This document shows positions 37,267 to 49,615 of a DNA stretch of 64,000 bases, piece by piece. Under the pieces are notes generated by a model. That model did not search any database, was not told where the DNA came from, and saw only the letters and a program-made list of their open reading frames with translations. Source of the DNA: Capitulum mitella (lineage: Eukaryota > Arthropoda > Thecostraca > Pollicipedomorpha > Pollicipedidae). The DNA lies in NCBI GenBank assembly GCA_030062745.1, contig CP099846.1, positions 22,992,701 through 23,056,700 of the forward strand, written 5' to 3'. The translations under genes and the position numbers were made by a program. Each line of letters opens with the position of its first letter. The first letter of the stretch is position 1.

Positions 37267-37374
37267 ATTGTTCCAAATAGATCCAGTGAGTCTTTGTTAG
37301 ACATTGTTCCAAATAGATCCAGTGAGTCTTTGTTAGACATTGTTCCAAATAGATCCAGTGAGTCTTTGTTAGAC
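37267..37374. repeat. three perfect 36 bp tandem copies
   Basis: Unit starts ATTGTTCCAAATAGATCCAG and ends TTTGTTAGAC. The three copies are identical, so the triplication is recent. Confidence 0.97.
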
Positions 37375-37681
37375 CTGTTTTATAACTTGTCGGTTTTATT
37401 AACATCCCTTGAATGAGACCACGCTTTGAATCTCGCAGTGACATTGCAATCTGACGCAACATCGCCGCACATTTCGATATGAAATGGTGAATAAACTTAT
37501 GAAATGAATTGTCTTGAAGTCACAAGGCAGTCTACTTATTTTCTTCAAATGTTTACGAAACCGAAAAGTCAGTTAAACTTAACACTGGCCTGTCGGCTGC
37601 TAAATTGGTATGACTGTATCCAACAGAGGCATGGGAAAGCGCAAGACAGTCTATTGAAAGTCTGGCAACGGTTTCATTACC

Positions 37682-37757
37682 GCGGCTTAGGGGATACGAA
37701 GTCAGACAGCGGAGTCCGATGCGTGGTAGGGCGCTGGGTTCGAGTCCCAGAATGGCC
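37682..37757 (+). other. tRNA-like fragment, probable SINE head
   Basis: An A-box-like CGGCTTAGGGG (37683-37693) is followed by a perfect T arm, CTGGG-TTCGAGT-CCCAG (37735-37751), containing the B box GGTTCGAGTCC. The 3' AATGGCC has no clear 7 bp partner upstream and the anticodon arm is not convincing, so it is not a functional tRNA. A tRNA-derived SINE or pseudogene fits. Confidence 0.4.
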
Positions 37758-37922
37758 ACCTGAGTTTGGCCCGAGACCGAAAATGGCTAGCAGGTCAAGT
37801 AGACGCCTCGTCATGGAGTTGCGCGGCTTGATAGAGCGCGTCCACCACCATCCGGCTGAAAGCCATGGGATAAATTACCCCACATTTGGGAGCAATCGGG
37901 TAGCTGGGGTCAGGATCAAGCA
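37758..37922. other. possible SINE body
   Basis: Non-coding sequence between the tRNA-like head and piggyBac-type copy C. It could be the body of the same SINE, but no second copy is visible here. Confidence 0.25.
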
Positions 37923-39091
37923 TTAACCCTATTCCCGGAGGGCTAGACGGCATGGCCGATTCCCGGCAGGGGGGGGGCGGATTCGGCCCCCCTGAGATCT
38001 CGAGAACTACTCATCCGCTTTTACCGCAACAAACGGCAATCGATTTGCCATGGCGTGAACTACATTAAAAAAGGAACTTTCATAATTTTGAAAGGAGTGG
38101 GATACAGGGGCAAAAATATCGAAATGGGGGTAGTTTTGGATTTCTTATAACTCTGTTGTTTATTGACCGATTTCAATGAAATTGACATGAATCGAAAGAT
38201 TATGAATAGCATTTTTATCAATGATACACACATTTGAAAGTTTGAGAAAATTCTTAGGCGTTCACAGGGTTTCAAAAATAGGAGGATTAGTTTTCTAAAA
38301 AACTGAATGAAGAAAACAGATAAGAGCACTTATTTGGCTGCTGCTAACCATGTTATGCTAAACAAGTACAAATCGTATTACAATGTTTGTATAATGTTAA
38401 CATAGGCGGTGCCAGGGACATAAAAAAGGGGGAACTGTCATGGTCACATGTTCTTCAGATCAACTTGTGACTTTGACCTTAAATTACCTCCAGTGACCTT
38501 GGAGTCACTTGGAATGATCTCGTGTGCATTTAGTATGATCTGTAAACGTTTTCAATCATTTGAATTTACTCTTTTTCAAAAATTCCATTTTACGGCTATT
38601 GCGATGCAGAGTAAGCGCGCTGGCGTTTTAGGCCATAGCTCCGTGACCCGACCTGATATCAGTCTAAAACGTAATACACAAGTAGAGGGCACGCTTCTAC
38701 GTCATATATATTCCGAGCCAAATTTAGACTTTTGACCTTGACCTGATTTTGTAAAGTGACCTCAGATGAACAAAATTGAATTCGCACGTTGCCCAGTTAT
38801 TTACCTATACATTCATATAAAGTTCTGAGTTCTATCTTAAAAACGCTAGTTTTTGCAATCATTTTCCTTTTACCCTCAACAGGGCCAAAATTGGCCTGAG
38901 GTGCCTCGTAAAAGCGTCGCCTGGCTCCGCCCCTGAGTAACACAGAATTTCGAAATTTTGTCACAGCACGTGGAAAGAATAGCTAGGAAAGTGACCAAGT
39001 TTCGTGAAGCTGCGTTAAAAACCTTGTAATTAGGAAGCAAAAAAACCCGAGGGGGCGGATTCAGCCCCCCCCCTGCCGGGAATAGGGTTAA
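37923..39091 (+). mobile_element. piggyBac-type non-autonomous element, copy C (best preserved ends)
   Basis: 1169 bp with perfect terminal inverted repeats: TTAACCCTATTCCCGG at 37923 and CCGGGAATAGGGTTAA ending at 39091. Just inside both ends lie G/C-homopolymer-rich segments (GGGGGGGGGCGGATTCGGCCC on the left, GGATTCAGCCCCCCCCC on the right). These extend the inverted repeat. No transposase frame is visible, so it would depend on an enzyme encoded elsewhere. This copy is the best reference for the family's ends. Confidence 0.85.
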
Positions 39092-41389
39092 GTTCAGGCT
39101 TAATATGGATTTTGGTCTTAAAGCTTGCGACTTGGACACGGTACAGCTGCATGTAAATGAAATGCACATGTAACATGCACACGTACAAGTACTTGACATA
39201 TACATGTATATATGCATGTAAATGACTGCCGCTACAGGTAAGTGATTTTATGACACATAATAAACGCTGACTATTGCATGTCCAAGTATGCGCTTTCGTT
39301 TGTTCGCGTCATTGATTTCGTAACAAAGCCTGCATTTATTATTTCTCCAAGCGGAATATATCATTTCGGTACTGTAGTACCTCACAAGGATTCTCCGAAT
39401 CCAGTCTTCCAAATCTTGCCAAGGGATATCACCTTAATATTCCGTTCCTGTTTCCGAAAATAACTTTATGTAAACCCCTTCCAAAGCTGTTCACGTCCGT
39501 TGCAATGTGCAATGTAGCTTGGGTGCGATGTAACATTTTACCCTAACCAAACTTAAACTTAATGAAGCCAGATGTGGTAAACAAGCCTGTAGAAGCCGAT
39601 GTTGTGTTCTTTCACGATCATGCAAAACGTTCGGAAGCAAATTCAGACCTTTTTATCACTTGATGAAGTCGCAGCGAAGACACATCCGGAACATGAGCCA
39701 CATGTTCGAAGAAAAGAATCTAATCACTGAAGCACGACTATGAATCATCTTGCATGCTTGTGGAGACCCGTATACGTCGTAACAAAAAGCCGCATAATAA
39801 ACGGAAAGGAAAACAAATGGCGGAGGCAGAACCGGATGTCATCTACTCCATGAGTCTGCACTTAATGGCTTCCGTGGTGATCACCTGCCCAAAGTGAGGT
39901 GAAAAGGATTTAGCACAGACGTTCCATGGCGGTCTGTTAAGGCACGATCAGGTGACCACCAGGCATCTCACCGAGAAGTGGGACGCGGCGAAAAGAAGTG
40001 TTTCTAATGGCCACGTGACACAGCACGCTTGGCACACTGATGAATCGTAAGTGCAAAGAGCTATTCAACTTACTATCGAGTTTTCCGCTATGATAGGTTG
40101 TTTGGCGGGTTTGTTTTCTTTTGAAACAGCGAAATGGGCATCAAGTCGTGCCTGATGCACATAGGATGTACCTGTTCCTTTAAGCTCACAAATCGATACG
40201 TAGTTTGGCTTCGCTATGTAACCCGCCATAGATAAACATTTACAGTCAGATGGGCAAATGTCGGACAAGGTTCGGACTGCCGTTGTTACTTACGTTTCTC
40301 GGGGTATACATCAGTAAAAGGGTCGTTTTGTGTTATAAAGAAAGTATGCATTAGCTCCCTGTATGTTTATCATTGGCGCCACTGGCAAACGCGTTTAGTT
40401 AAATTCTAAAATGTGCTTTTTGTAACATTTAATCCATTTGTTTATGTGTGCCCCGGCAAAACTTAATCATTAGGCATCTGAGTAAAACCTCAACGTAAAA
40501 CTTTAAAACGAAACCATATAGACTATGCTTATATGCCGTCTTATGCAAATCCGGCACATTTGGGTACAGTTTCCCATGCTTTTGCCATTTGTGGTGCAGA
40601 ACTTGGGGCATTTATTATGTATGACTGCTTCGAGCGATAGGTGATGAATTTTCCTATTATACTTGCTAAATCCAGTAAATTTTAGTGTCAGGCCTTATGT
40701 TAAACAATGATATAGTTTTATAGTCAAACGCTACAAAATTCGCAGTTTGAGGGCGAGACGAAGCCAAGACCACAGTCTGTGAAATTTGTAGCACGAGACC
40801 ACAAAACGATTTAGTGTTTGGCTGTAGCTCGTGACACATGAAAAAGTCTAGCCCGACGATTGCAGACACATGTTATCACATCTTGTGATAGCAATTCTGC
40901 AAATATACAACTATTCGGGCAACTGAGATTTTCTGTTCTGATACTGCCGTTTTCCCATTACTCATTTGGCATGTTTACCCAGGCATGATGAGTGAAAGAC
41001 CATTCTTTGATTTGATCTGTGGTTTTTAGATAATAACAGTTGAAAGACAAAAGAAACGGCTAAAGAGGGATCAAAATCTTTATTTCTAGCACAAAGTCAT
41101 ACAGTACGAAAGAAACAAGTGGAAATGATGTAAAAAAATTCACATCTTTCTACAGAGTGAAGGAGAAAATAGGTCCCCGCGCAACAGAATTTGGTAAACT
41201 CTGTCGCGAGAAATCATGTCATGAAAGTATGGTTAGTAACCTCATGCAACGAAAGCTGCTGGGCAGGCGCTCGTTTTGATGTTGAGGGGATAGGAGGAAT
41301 CTGTGATAACGCTGCTGGTCTGTCGACCCATTTCCGACGATCCAGCTGGGGCTATGAATTAACATACATGCGCACAAGACATGCAGAGG
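39092..41389. other. unique sequence, no gene recognised
   Basis: ACATG/TACATG-rich tract at 39180-39230. Otherwise AT-rich sequence without supported features. Confidence 0.45.
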
Positions 41390-41394
41390 AGCAG

Positions 41395-41730
41395 ATCACC
41401 TGCGGCAGACAGGTGCGCACGCATGCAGACAGGCAGACAGAGCGCCAGACAAAGGGGCAGGCAGACTCTTATGCGGCTTATCAACATGCATCAGAACGTA
41501 GACGGTGCGTTAATGTGATCAAGTCCCCAGACTGAAGCTTTCATCTGGCGGAATGAAAGGTCGCCTGGTTGGAACGTATGTACACAGGCGGACTGGCAGA
41601 CAGAGGGCCAGACAGAGAGGCAAGCAGACCGCCAGTGCGCCTGCATCAATACGCATCAGAGTGCAGACGGTGCAGACGGTGGGTTAAGGCAGCTAAGTTT
41701 CCAGACTCATCCCTTTCATCTCACCAAATG
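41395..41730. repeat. imperfect ~170 bp tandem duplication with GCAGACAG motifs
   Basis: 41412-41540 and 41590-41730 share the order: GGCAGACAGAG, CCAGACA, GGCA(G/A)GCAGAC, GCATCAGA, GTAGACGGTG or GCAGACGGTG, GTTAA, CCAGACT, CTTTCATCT. Confidence 0.6.
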
Positions 41731-41894
41731 GCACGACTTTGATGTGTCTGCTTGATCAAAGCGTCTCGGACTCCTTCAGGCAGTCGGCCCCGTAGACTAT
41801 CTTTCGTTTATTTATCTTGCTGCATTTCATTACTTATCATCCGTGAAAAGTTCTTAAAGTCCTTACGTTGGAATGATTTCGTTGTGATAGGGAT

Positions 41895-42949
41895 TCACAA
41901 GACAGACAGCGGCGTAATAATTGTAATATACGTTGGAATCTGTTTCTCAGGTGATGCTTTATGCAGCCTGATGCTGTGATACTCTCCGGTAGAGTATTTT
42001 GCGTCCATACAGAATAACAATGAGGTGGACCCTTGTAAGTCTGTGATTGATTTGTGCTGTGGATTGTACGTCTGTGATAACTTGCGCAAGAAATCCTTTG
42101 TGTCTCGTACACATGAGTGCTGCCTCTTCACGTGGGAACGTAGTTTTTCCTCCACTACCTCGGCCACTCGCCCAGTGGCATGCCCTCTGCCGCTGACGAT
42201 GACCCTCAGAGGCTGTTGCGACTTATGGGGCTTCGGGTTGCCTTAGCTGTTGCCTTAGGTAGCTGACCGGGCTACGGCGTAGCAGGTGGCATCCATCTCC
42301 TTCGATGGGGTCCTATGTAACCCCTGCTGTGTAGCCCTGAGACCAGGTCCCGCACCTTCTTCTGACCTCTGGAGGTTTGGTCTCTGGCTACCGGTTTGTA
42401 GGTGGTCTAGTCACCCATCACTTCATCCAGCTTGGTCATCTAATCTTCGCTCTTGAGTATGATGATCCCCGAGCCTTTGTATGCGGGCCTCACGACGATG
42501 GCATTGTCTGTAATGAGGCTGAACAGAGCGGCTTGCTCTTCGTTTGAGAGTTCGTTGTGGCGCGCCCCTTGATTTCCCGAATGACACCGATTGCTACTTA
42601 GCCAAGCACGCGTCCAGCCATGGGTCCCTTCCCTTAGGCGGTGTCCAATTAGTTGACTGGCATTTCGTGTCCTTGCAGCCACCGCCGTTCTCATTTTTAC
42701 CACCGACGAGTCGTGCCAGTACTCTTGCAGGCGCATAGGTCTTTCCCGTTGCTTAAGCCCCACAGCGGGCTGGGCCACCGTCTGTTTTCGTGCTGGCGCA
42801 GAACTTAAGCCTCTCTTAACGACAGCTCGCTCCGCTGCAGACGATTGTGTGGTTGACAAGTTAACCACCTCGGTCCTGCGCCGGATCTCCTTGGATAGGA
42901 TTGTGTCTTTTGTCCTTTCCTTGCAGGATCGCGGCTTCTCCAGCTTCAT
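41895..42949 (-). pseudogene. decayed Penelope-like retroelement, N-terminal and RT-linker part
   Basis: Reads on the - strand from 42949 towards 41895 with several breaks. The first open part (42949-42440) has the Penelope-like opening VVNLST followed by AAERAVVKRGLSSAP. It ends in LSNEEQAALFSLITD, NAIVVRPAYKGSGIII, where intact elements usually have a PADKGS-type motif; here the Asp is Tyr. In-frame stops follow at 42442-42440 and 42409-42407, around a TTYKP...RD...T stretch typical of the linker. After a frame change, a frame carries PKPHK, PLRVIVSGRGHATGR and then SHVK...CVRDTKDFLRKL, the usual lead-in to the reverse transcriptase palm. The YxDD region and the GIY-YIG nuclease end were not found. 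It is an old, inactive, 3'-truncated copy. Confidence 0.75.
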
Positions 42950-43225
42950 TTATTTCACTCTCGACATGATTATATTACTTCGACATCATTATATTACTTC
43001 CACTTTTGCCTGTCTCATGCGAACGTGGTGTCAAGATGCGGGTAAAATAACTGGTAGATGTTTTTCCGTTTTCGCCGTTCTTTCGTATTTGGTCTTCTCT
43101 GTAGGGTATGGCTTTCGATAATATGGACGTATTTTTGGTTGAATTTGTGGTCGTGTATGCATCGGCAGAACGTGGCCGAATGAGCGAAATCTCATTTGTT
43201 TTACTGTATGTAAGGTTGGCCAATG

Positions 43226-43227
<2 letters not shown>

Positions 43228-43290
<63 letters not shown>
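43228..43290. repeat. (AT)n microsatellite
   Basis: About 63 bases of alternating A/T, on one side of the hammerhead-like motif. Confidence 0.95.
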
Positions 43291-43291
<1 letters not shown>

Positions 43292-43360
43292 GATAGGATG
43301 TTTTTGCCCATAAAGTAAAGATGACAATGAAACGAAACTATTTCGAAAGACAATAGCAGT

Positions 43361-43396
43361 TATCGACGCTTCGGCTTTATTACTGCCTTCATCAAG
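43361..43396 (-). ncRNA. degenerate hammerhead-ribozyme-like motif of the Penelope-like element
   Basis: On the - strand the order is TTGATGA, a short hairpin closed by GGC/GCC, GAAG, then CGTCGATAAC. Penelope-like elements are known to carry minimal type I hammerhead ribozymes with CTGATGA, a GGC...GCC stem II and GAAACGTC. Here two core bases differ (C to T in the first box, A to G in GAAA), so it is probably inactive. Flanking GCAGTAATC and GATAACTGC could form an imperfect stem I. It lies about 410 bp upstream of the retroelement reading frame on the same strand, where the element's 5' repeat would be expected. Confidence 0.45.
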
Positions 43397-43423
43397 AATC
43401 GTTGATTACTGCCTTTGTCTTCC

Positions 43424-43425
<2 letters not shown>

Positions 43426-43480
<55 letters not shown>

Positions 43481-43490
43481 TGTATATATA
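43426..43490. repeat. (AT)n microsatellite
   Basis: About 65 bases of nearly pure AT on the other side of the hammerhead-like motif. The two AT runs are 135 bases apart and could anneal. Confidence 0.93.
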
Positions 43491-45380
43491 ATTTATTGGT
43501 TGCATTATAACATATATTATGTACTTGTGCGCATGTATGTATGTTATGTGCTATGTATATTATGTATATATCCCATTCAGAAGTCTTTTCGCACGCCGTA
43601 TGCGTAACGATAGACTTCCCATGTCTACAGCCCGACAAAGACAGTCTTCTTTGAAGCTAGCTTGACAGACTCTCGATGGACGTCAAAGAGCTTTCAGGTC
43701 TTTCAAGCTTTCATCAGAATTAGTACTTGTGCTTCGTTTCGACGCCATGGCAATGTGGTAATAGACGAGCCAGCTGTCGGTCAATCAGAACTTCAGTATG
43801 TGGTCGAACTTCCAAGTTACTGGTGTTTTGTCGCTATGCTAATGGATTCCGCCACATAACGCGCGTTACGCCCACATTCCGCCATTTGTTAAATAATTCA
43901 TAAGAACGTAACGACACACTGAACAGAGTGAGGCAGGTGGAATATCAATTCGAATGGGCTGGTCTCTTCATCAAATTATGGACTTCCGAGAACACAAAAT
44001 TGAAAGGGGAAATAAGAAGATGCGTGTAAATTCGCGTTGAATTCAACGCCGCTTCTCCTAACTTGGTGAATGACACACTAATTACTATCGCAACAGAATG
44101 AACAACATAATGATGTCATGCAAAAACCCTGAGAACATACCGTCATCATTTTCCCTGGCTTTCATGAACAGCTGCTGCGGAGCCTGCGATGGCGGCTGCC
44201 TGCGCCCAGTTCCGAAAATTTTACGTTATTGTGGCGTTGCACGGAAGAAGCAACTAAACGCTTCTGATCCTGCAACTCTAAAAAGGTTCCAATATCACTG
44301 CTTGCACATAGCATCCGCCACTTGCTTGCAGCTTGACAGAATGTCCCTCTTTTTTACGGGAGCAGCATTCCAGGATTGGCAAGTAGCATGGTCATGATTT
44401 TCTGGTGAGGGCTGAGGTGGATAAAAATGTTGCAAAATAACAGCTGGCCGCCCGAACCCTCTCAGAGGTAAAACAATGGCCGTTTTAAAATTGGTGGTTT
44501 AGTTTAAAACCTGGCGGGCAATTCGGCTGCTTTGTCCAGCCGAATTAGGAGGCTAACGAAGAATGCAAAAGTTTCATTGCGCTCATTGCCTCGTACTCTG
44601 CAACGCGATTTACTTGTCGTTCGTTTCCTTTATCCGCTCATTGGTCTGTTTCAGACAGTCTGACTCACCGCGTCGGACATTTGAATACATGTACCCGGTG
44701 GCCAGTGTGGTGTGGTGCACAATGACGGTCAGTCTGGGAGTGTCAAGAACCGATCAGCAGAACCGTACATTTGGAGGGGGTCCAGCCCTCCCCCAACTTG
44801 CAGCTCAACTCCCCCCAACCTGGCAGCCGGCCCCTCAGCTTGTTTCAAAATAGCAAAGCAAAATGGCCTAAATTCGGGGAGAAATCAGCATTTGGGGGTA
44901 CTCCAGGTTGATCGACCCAGGGCTGAGCCCTCAAACTGATTTTGCGATCCTACACCCCTGCCGATCATATAACCGCTAGTAAAATTCGCATCATCTGTGG
45001 ATACTGATTGGCACTAAAGGCTTTCGACTTTTAGTGACTTAAATCTTCAGAAATAGTGTTCCATTGTAACGAATGCACAACAGATTCTTCGTTTGCGCGT
45101 GTTTCCAGCGTTAGTTAGCTTCTCCATTACAATACAAGCTGGAATCACTCTTAGAAACAACGCATTAGTTGAATCATTTGTCATTCTTAAACAAACGAAA
45201 CTGCAAAGCAGTCCCATCAGACTGTTAATCTTGCTAATTTGACGTTCTGGAAACGGCCAATTTCAATCCTGGAATAATGCCAAAGTGGTGCAGAGATACA
45301 TCAGCAAAAGGTGCTAAGAGGCACCAACTGGCTTCTGACCGCCCCCGACTGCCCCATCGCCCAGGAACGCTGCAATACGG
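43491..45380. other. unique or old-repeat sequence, no gene recognised
   Basis: 44760-44960 is C-rich then AT-rich and ends CGATCCTACACCCCTG, in the style of an old interspersed repeat. No supported frame. Confidence 0.4.
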
Positions 45381-46180
45381 GCGCAGGTTGGGGTGGGGTG
45401 GGGGTCAGACGACACGCGACCGGCGGCCGGCCGGCTCCGCCGCAGCCGCCGCGTCGTCTCGCCGCCGCCGAGGCGCCGCTGCGCTGAATGCCGGCCGCCG
45501 CCGGCCGCCGCGCTCGGCCGGCATTCAGTCGCGCTGGTGCCGCCGTCCGGTACGTGTTCTCGGCGCGCGCTCGCGGTCCCAGCCAGGGCGTGGCAGAGCT
45601 GGAGCTTCCGCCTGGACGACATTCAGGTGAGTGCCCCGGCGACACTCCGGCACTCCGGCTGGCCCGGCGCCGCGGCAGCCCGCGCTCGGAGTGCTGTTCG
45701 GGGCGGGCGCGTGGCCTTCGTCGGGACGTTTGGCGGGCGCTTCAAGGGCCGGCGCGATAAACACGAGGCGCCGTCCCCGACGTTTGCTCGAGCGATCGGC
45801 CGGCTGTCGGAGCTCCTTCGGCGCTGGCACGACCGTCGGCCGCAGCTCCTGTCTACCCGTCGCGGCGCCCCCACCCCGGTCCGAGTATTCTGACCTCGGC
45901 GTTTGATCTTGATCCGGCAGCTGGACCGACGCCTTCGGGCCGGCGGGGGTCACCGCCGCCGCGTCGGTCAGGTCCGGCAGCCTCGTGCCTCGCGCACCGG
46001 TTTGGGAGCGCAGCTGGGGTTCGGCGAACCGCACCGGCACGAGCTGTCGGGCACGTGCCGGCTTCAGAGGCGGATCGGGTGTCGATTTCAAAGGCTTTCT
46101 CGGCGGTCGGAGCTCACTGGACCGGCCGGGACGGTGCCGGCCGACGAGCGAGGACTGCTCTGGCTGCGAGTTACTTGCGG
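45380..46180. other. large GC-rich, CpG-dense island
   Basis: Begins with three adjacent G4-G5 tracts (45390-45404) and stays CGGCCG-rich for about 800 bases. Open frames of 90-227 codons cover both strands simultaneously. Not credited as coding. Confidence 0.65.
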
Positions 46181-46539
46181 CATCTGAGGCTGCCGGACGA
46201 TGTTGCAAGATTTCGCGAATTTGAGCTGACTTTTTCCTACGAATTTTTACAAGGATGGTGTCATCTCAGAAACAGTTCGCTCCATGGAAAACACGAATGA
46301 ATTTTGTGTGGACTTTGAGCGCCGGGAGACGCCTGCATTCTGAAGCTGCATCCATGCAGCTGTCGCCGTCTGTCCCATCAACAGCCGTTTTTGCACACAC
46401 GCCGACGGGCGGCGGTGGTCCGACGACAAGCTGCAGGTCTGCCCGGCAGCAGCGTTCGTCCCCACCGCGTCATCGCCAGGAGCTCGTTCTCACCGTCTCG
46501 CCAATCCCACCTGTGTGACTCAGGTGTGAAGCCGCCCGA

Positions 46540-47085
46540 GGCGAGGTTTGTGAAGACGGCGGCCTATGGCTGGGCCGCCGTCTTCACACGTCACCCGACA
46601 AACAGTGGGGAGCCGCGTGCCGGCTTCACACGTCACCCGGTGAACGTCGGGGGACCGGTCTGCCAGCCTCACACGTCACAAACGGCGAGCGGGGAACCGG
46701 CCTGCCAACTTCACACGTCACCCGGTGAACGGCGGAGGACCGGTCTGCCGGCTTCACACGTCACAAACGGCGAGCGGGGAACCGGCCTGCCAACTTCACA
46801 TGTCATCCGAGAAACGGCGGGGTAGCCGGCCCCCCGGACTTACCCCCTATCCGTCTAAACCCACCATCACTTGACAAACGGCGGGCAGCCGGCCTGCCAG
46901 CCTCACACGTCGTCCGGTAAACGGTGGGATGGCCGGCCCGCGAATTTCACACGTCACCCGGACAGACGGCGGGAGAGCGGCCCGCCGACTTCACACGCCA
47001 CTCGGTGACCGGCAGGGCGGCCGGGCTCCGGCTTCGCACGTCGTCCAACGAACAGCGGGGAGCCGGTTTCACAGTGTGAAGCTCA
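46540..47085 (+). repeat. ~45 bp minisatellite with a 90 bp higher-order unit
   Basis: Units of the form CTTCACACGTCACCCGGTGAAC then GGCGG(A)GGACCGGTCTGCC. In the first half they alternate with CTTCACACGTCACAAACGGC then GAGCGGGGAACCGGCCTGCC. The alternation gives a ~90 bp super-repeat near 46640-46800. Copies degrade to the right. Confidence 0.88.
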
Positions 47086-47300
47086 CACTTCACCTGACAG
47101 ACCGAGTCGCCGGGGAGACGGCTGTCGACCGGCGGGGCGAACGGGACGGTCGACCGGAGCGGAGGCGCGGACGACGCGCCGGCGAGGGCCGTGAGCTGCC
47201 GCGGCGGAAGGGCTGAGACGAGTCCTCCCGTCGGCGGCAGCCGCGGTCGCCGCGGCGCTGCGGCCGATAGCCAGGGCTGCGTGTAGCCACCGGCTGGAGT
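47080..47300. other. GC-rich island
   Basis: CpG-dense continuation directly after the minisatellite. No gene. Confidence 0.5.
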
Positions 47301-47819
47301 CGCCCTGTCGACGGGTTGATCAGGCTGTCCGGAGCTCTGGTCACCGGTTGTGAGAGCAACCCGGGAACGTTTTTGTTAAATATTGCGCAATGGAAAGGGG
47401 TTTGTGGACGTACTGAGGGTAGCTGACCCGGGGTCCGATGTACCGTGCTCCGACCCGATGCCTTTTTTCCGCGGAAGTGTGGCTTCTGTCTCCAAAACGT
47501 CGTGCGCAAACTGAGTTCCGCCATCGCGCGTTGCTTAGAAACAACGCACTGACGAAACTCACTTCGAGATCTCCTTTCAGCTGAGCAGCAAATGACCGTA
47601 GCCAGCTCTTTCTAATTTTTGGGGTGTCTGGAGCTCGCTTGTCACCATGACCATTCCATTAACATACCAATGCCGAAATGAAACGGCTGAACAACTGTGA
47701 ACGCGAATGAATTTACGTACCCATACAAATACACATTTTGCGCATGTTCACCATCAAATGAACGGTTGTAAGGTACACGCAGCTGCCCAAAGAGCAGTTG
47801 GCTGGGCCCGTTTTCCTGC
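47301..47819. other. unique sequence, no gene recognised
   Basis: Ordinary composition between two GC-rich islands. Nothing supported. Confidence 0.4.
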
Positions 47820-48090
47820 GGGGTGGGCCATTTCGGGCCGGCAGTCGATACGCAGGCCGGACCGCCGGCGGCGGGGCGCGTGAGTCGACTCGCAGCCGGC
47901 CGGGCCGCCCTGTCAAGGCTGGCGACTTGTGATGTCAGAGAACTGGCCCGGCCGGCGGCGGCGGCGGCCGCCGGAATTCCGCGCCGACCCCGCCTCGGCG
48001 GCGTGTCGACCGGCGCCGGCTGCGTGCCTCGCCGAGGGGACGCCGACGGCCGGGAAACGGCCGCCCGTAGACCGGCCACTGATGGAATCG
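47820..48090. other. GC-rich, CpG-dense island
   Basis: GGCGGCGGCGGCGGCCGCCG-type core near 47955. Frames on both strands, none credited. Confidence 0.55.
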
Positions 48091-49173
<1,083 letters not shown>

Positions 49174-49199
49174 CTTCGTCTTTCTGTTCCTCCCATCGG

Positions 49200-49615
49200 C
49201 GAGCTCTTTCGCCATTCCCGTCGATCCTCGGTGCGCCGCAATTATTTCCGGCCCCGCAGCCGGTCCGGCCCAGCCCCAGCCCGTCATGAACAGGGTCCGG
49301 CGCCGGACGAGCGCCTGAAAGGGCGGCGGCGAGTCACGACACCGCTCCGTGACGGACGTGACGCGCCCGCCTCGGGGGCGGCGGCGGCCGGGCGTGCGTC
49401 CGCCCAGCGCGGCCCGGGGCCGGCCAGGCGGATACCCGCCCTGACTGCGCGGATACCGGGTCCGCCCTGACAGCGCCCCGACAGACACTCTGGCGGACAG
49501 CCCGACGGATACCCTTACAGACGCCCTGGCGCGCGCCATGACGGACACACATGCGACACACATCCGACGGACATCCCGATGGACGCCGTGACATCATTCT
49601 GGCTGACGTCCTGGT
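49200..49615. other. GC-rich island grading into GACGGACA-type degenerate repeats
   Basis: CpG-dense to about 49470. 49430-49615 then contains recurring GCCCTGAC, GACAGAC, GACGGACA and GGATACC words at roughly 20-26 base intervals. No gene. Confidence 0.5.

Noticed and set aside
37267..37374. CRISPR-like array
   Set aside because: The units are directly adjacent with no spacers, and the sequence is animal. It is a simple tandem triplication.
37682..37757. Functional tRNA gene
   Set aside because: The T arm is perfect, but no 7 bp acceptor stem or proper anticodon arm can be formed, so it is kept only as a tRNA-like fragment.
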